From NCBI GenBank assembly GCA_039919885.1, contig JBDSEV010000075.1, positions 1-64,000 on the forward strand: a DNA stretch of 64,000 nucleotides, in the 5' to 3' direction. This stretch comes from JACMLD01 sp039919885. Its GTDB lineage: Bacteria > Bacteroidota > Bacteroidia > Chitinophagales > Chitinophagaceae. Shown in pieces: positions 62,052 to 64,000 of the stretch. Every line of letters begins with the position of its first letter. Within the stretch, counting starts at the first letter, position 1. Both the position numbers and the translations under genes were made by a program. The notes beneath the pieces were generated by a model. That model worked only from the letters and a program-made list of their open reading frames with translations, made no database searches and was not told the origin of the DNA.

Positions 62052-63647
62052 ATGAAGTACAGTACCGAGATTAGTAAGCGCCGCACATTTGCCATCATTT
62101 CCCACCCGGATGCGGGTAAAACAACGCTTACCGAGAAGCTGCTGTTGTTTGGCGGTGCCATACAAACGGCTGGTGCCGTAAAAAGCAATAAGATCAAGAA
62201 GCATGCAACCAGCGACTTCATGGAGATTGAGCGCCAGCGCGGCATCTCCGTGGCCACCAGTGTGATGACCTTTGAATACAATAACACACTGATTAACCTG
62301 CTGGATACGCCTGGCCACAAAGACTTTGCAGAAGATACCTATAGAACGCTTACCGCGGTTGACAGCGTCATCCTGGTAATTGATAGCGTGAATGGGGTAG
62401 AAGCGCAGACGCGCCGCCTGATGGAAGTGTGCCGGATGCGCGCCACACCGGTAATTGTTTTCATCAATAAAATGGACAGGGATGGAAAAAACCGTTTTGA
62501 TCTGCTGGAGGAAATCGAAAAGGAGCTGAACCTGCCTTTGCACCCCATGGCCTGGCCCATCAATAGTGGTAAAGATTTTAAAGGTGTTTACAACCTGGCA
62601 GATAAAAAACTGGTGTTGTTTGCCGCCAATACAAAAGGCAATGACGAAGATGTATTGGAAATTACCGACCTGTCACTTCCTGTATTGGATGCAAGACTGG
62701 GCGAACGGGACGCTGCTTCATTGCGCGATGATGTGGAACTGGTAGACGGTGTGAATGGAGAACTGAACGTGGCTGACTACCGTGCTGGTAAAATTGCGCC
62801 GGTTTTCTTCGGCAGTGCCGTCAACAATTTTGGTGTAAAAGAAATGCTGGATACATTTATCCGCATTGCACCAGAGCCCCAATGCAGGGCTACTACCACC
62901 CGGGAAATTTGCCCGGACGACAGCAAGCTCAGCGGATTTATTTTTAAAATACATGCCAACCTGGATCCCAAGCACCGCGACCGCATTGCTTTTATGCGTA
63001 TCTGCGCGGGTAAGTTTGAACGAAACAAATATTATCACCATGTGCGGCTTGACAAAGCAATCCGCTTCAGCAACCCGTATAGTTTTTTGGCGAGAAGCAA
63101 AGATGTGATTGAAGAAGCTTTCCCCGGGGATGTAGTTGGATTGTTTGATACCGGTAATTTTAAAATCGGGGACACACTTACGGAAGGAGAAAACTTTTAT
63201 TTTACCGGGATACCGTCTTTTTCGCCGGAGATTTTTAAGGAGGTGGTGAACAAAGACCCAATGAAAACAAAGCAACTGGAAAAAGGATTGTTGCAGTTGA
63301 CCGACGAAGGGGTAGCACAGTTGTTTACCCAGTTTGGCGGCAACAAAAAAATAATCGGTTGTGTAGGAGAGTTGCAGTTTGAAGTAATACAGTATCGCTT
63401 ACTCCATGAATATACCGCATTAGTAGACTTCAGGCCGATGCCGTTTTATAAAGCCTGCTGGCTCACTTGTGATGACGACAGTAAGTTGCAGGACTTTGCC
63501 CGCTTTAAACAAGCCAATATTGCAGAAGACAAAGACGGGCACATGGTATACCTCGCACAAAGCGAATGGTTCCTAAATACGGAACGTACCAATAACCCGG
63601 ATATCACGTTTCATTTTACGTCTGAGATACACAAAGAAATGAAATAA
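62052..63647 (+). CDS. prfC: Peptide chain release factor 3
   Basis: 531 residues from the ATG at 62052; the TTG at 62040 would add four residues. GTPase motifs: G1 SHPDAGKTTL near 18, G3 DTPGHKDF near 80, G4 INKMDRDGK near 135. The domain order and length match PrfC. The protein removes RF1/RF2 from the ribosome after termination. Promoter box directly upstream. Confidence 0.96.
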   Translation: MKYSTEISKRRTFAIISHPDAGKTTLTEKLLLFGGAIQTAGAVKSNKIKKHATSDFMEIERQRGISVATSVMTFEYNNTLINLLDTPGHKDFAEDTYRTLTAVDSVILVIDSVNGVEAQTRRLMEVCRMRATPVIVFINKMDRDGKNRFDLLEEIEKELNLPLHPMAWPINSGKDFKGVYNLADKKLVLFAANTKGNDEDVLEITDLSLPVLDARLGERDAASLRDDVELVDGVNGELNVADYRAGKIAPVFFGSAVNNFGVKEMLDTFIRIAPEPQCRATTTREICPDDSKLSGFIFKIHANLDPKHRDRIAFMRICAGKFERNKYYHHVRLDKAIRFSNPYSFLARSKDVIEEAFPGDVVGLFDTGNFKIGDTLTEGENFYFTGIPSFSPEIFKEVVNKDPMKTKQLEKGLLQLTDEGVAQLFTQFGGNKKIIGCVGELQFEVIQYRLLHEYTALVDFRPMPFYKACWLTCDDDSKLQDFARFKQANIAEDKDGHMVYLAQSEWFLNTERTNNPDITFHFTSEIHKEMK

Positions 63648-63703
63648 TTCATTTGCCGTGCGTACGCCGTTACCGCCGGTTGTTATGCAATTTACCAGTC
63701 AGC

Positions 63704-63724
63704 ACCGTGCACCGTGCATCGTGC
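63704..63724 (+). repeat. Three 7-base tandem repeats
   Basis: ACCGTGC, ACCGTGC and ATCGTGC follow one another in the prfC-purB spacer. Short, possibly from slippage. Confidence 0.7.
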
Positions 63725-63781
63725 ACTGAATGATAATACAACACCGGCACTCAATAATCCTGGTTTTCTTCTTAACGCTTG

Positions 63782-64000
63782 CTATACGCCGGTATAGTTT
63801 TGCGGCGTTATTTTTTTCAATTCTTTTTTAATAGTCGCAGCAACCTGTAAACCTTCTACAAACGCGTGAATGCTTTCTTTGTTAATAGTGCCATTTCCCC
63901 TTGTGAGGTCTTTAAGCGCTTCATAGGGATTTGGATAATTCTCACGCCTCAGTATAGTCTGAATAGCTTCGGCAACTACCGCCCAGTTATTTTCCAAATC
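63782..64000 (-). CDS. purB: Adenylosuccinate lyase, C-terminal part
   Basis: The last 72 codons before the stop at 63782-63784; the rest of the gene lies past the window edge. The tail matches PurB: WAVVAEAIQTILRRENYPNPYEALKDLTRG, then NGTINKESIHAFVEGL and ITPQNYTGV. The enzyme makes AMP from adenylosuccinate and AICAR from SAICAR. The apparent Met near the edge is a Leu codon. Confidence 0.9.
   Translation of the reverse strand, partial: DLENNWAVVAEAIQTILRRENYPNPYEALKDLTRGNGTINKESIHAFVEGLQVAATIKKELKKITPQNYTGV

Overview
The window is chromosomal DNA from a Bacteroidota bacterium, most likely of the Chitinophagaceae type. The evidence is the gene families (DUF2851, DUF1343/NamZ, DUF5916, DUF1080, YpdA, T6SSiii TssN/TssO, a GH9 cellulase ending in a type IX secretion sorting domain), several TAnnTTTG (-7) promoter boxes, and an almost complete absence of Shine-Dalgarno sequences. 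About 64 protein genes are supported. No rRNA, tRNA, CRISPR array, insertion sequence or prophage was seen.

Layout. 1-3 kb: the 3' end of malQ, a DUF4142 lipoprotein, a small Met/Lys-rich secreted protein and a Tat-type TIM-barrel isomerase-like protein. 3-7.2 kb (minus): a zinc-ribbon metallopeptidase, an M1 aminopeptidase, a small conserved protein and a SET-domain protein. 7.5-13.5 kb: a secreted protein, a PNPOx-fold protein, a lipid kinase divergent from an App1-type phosphatidate phosphatase, DUF1345 and DUF5995 proteins, and a monooxygenase whose signal peptide is broken by an in-frame TGA. 13.7-19.4 kb (mostly minus): S10 peptidase, outer-membrane barrel, esterase and two ferritin-like Tat proteins. 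A 15-codon ORF with a strong Shine-Dalgarno sits alone at 15.7 kb. 19.8-22.8 kb: a barrel protein followed by tssN and tssO. 22.9-36 kb: housekeeping and periplasmic genes, including an RRM protein, FKBP, NamZ, an RlmL-like methyltransferase, DUF1080, and two Gfo/Idh/MocA oxidoreductases. 36-45 kb: DUF4412, GH9 cellulase, DUF4870, serine hydrolase, thiolase. 45-56 kb: YpdA divergent from fructose-bisphosphatase, then kdsC-ubiA-maf, DUF2851, sterol desaturase family, OsmC and lipA. 56-59 kb: two paralogous lipoproteins flanking a VOC gene. 59-64 kb: a DUF5916 barrel, YciI and Dabb proteins, prfC and the 3' end of purB.

How the genes fit together. The TIM-barrel isomerase-like protein, DUF1080 protein and two Tat-type Gfo/Idh/MocA proteins match the parts list of periplasmic 3-keto-glycoside metabolism, although they are spread over 34 kb. 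The lipid kinase and the App1 phosphatase would catalyse opposing phosphatidate/diacylglycerol steps. KdsC, UbiA and Maf form a tight envelope/housekeeping operon. TssN and TssO are membrane parts of the Bacteroidota type VI system, found here without sheath, tube or baseplate genes.

The observations most worth following are the isolated 15-codon ORF, the interrupted signal peptide, the tssN-tssO pair, the lipoprotein duplication with duplicated upstream DNA, and the scattered 3-keto-glycoside-like set. All functions are inferred from recognised motifs; no database search was run.
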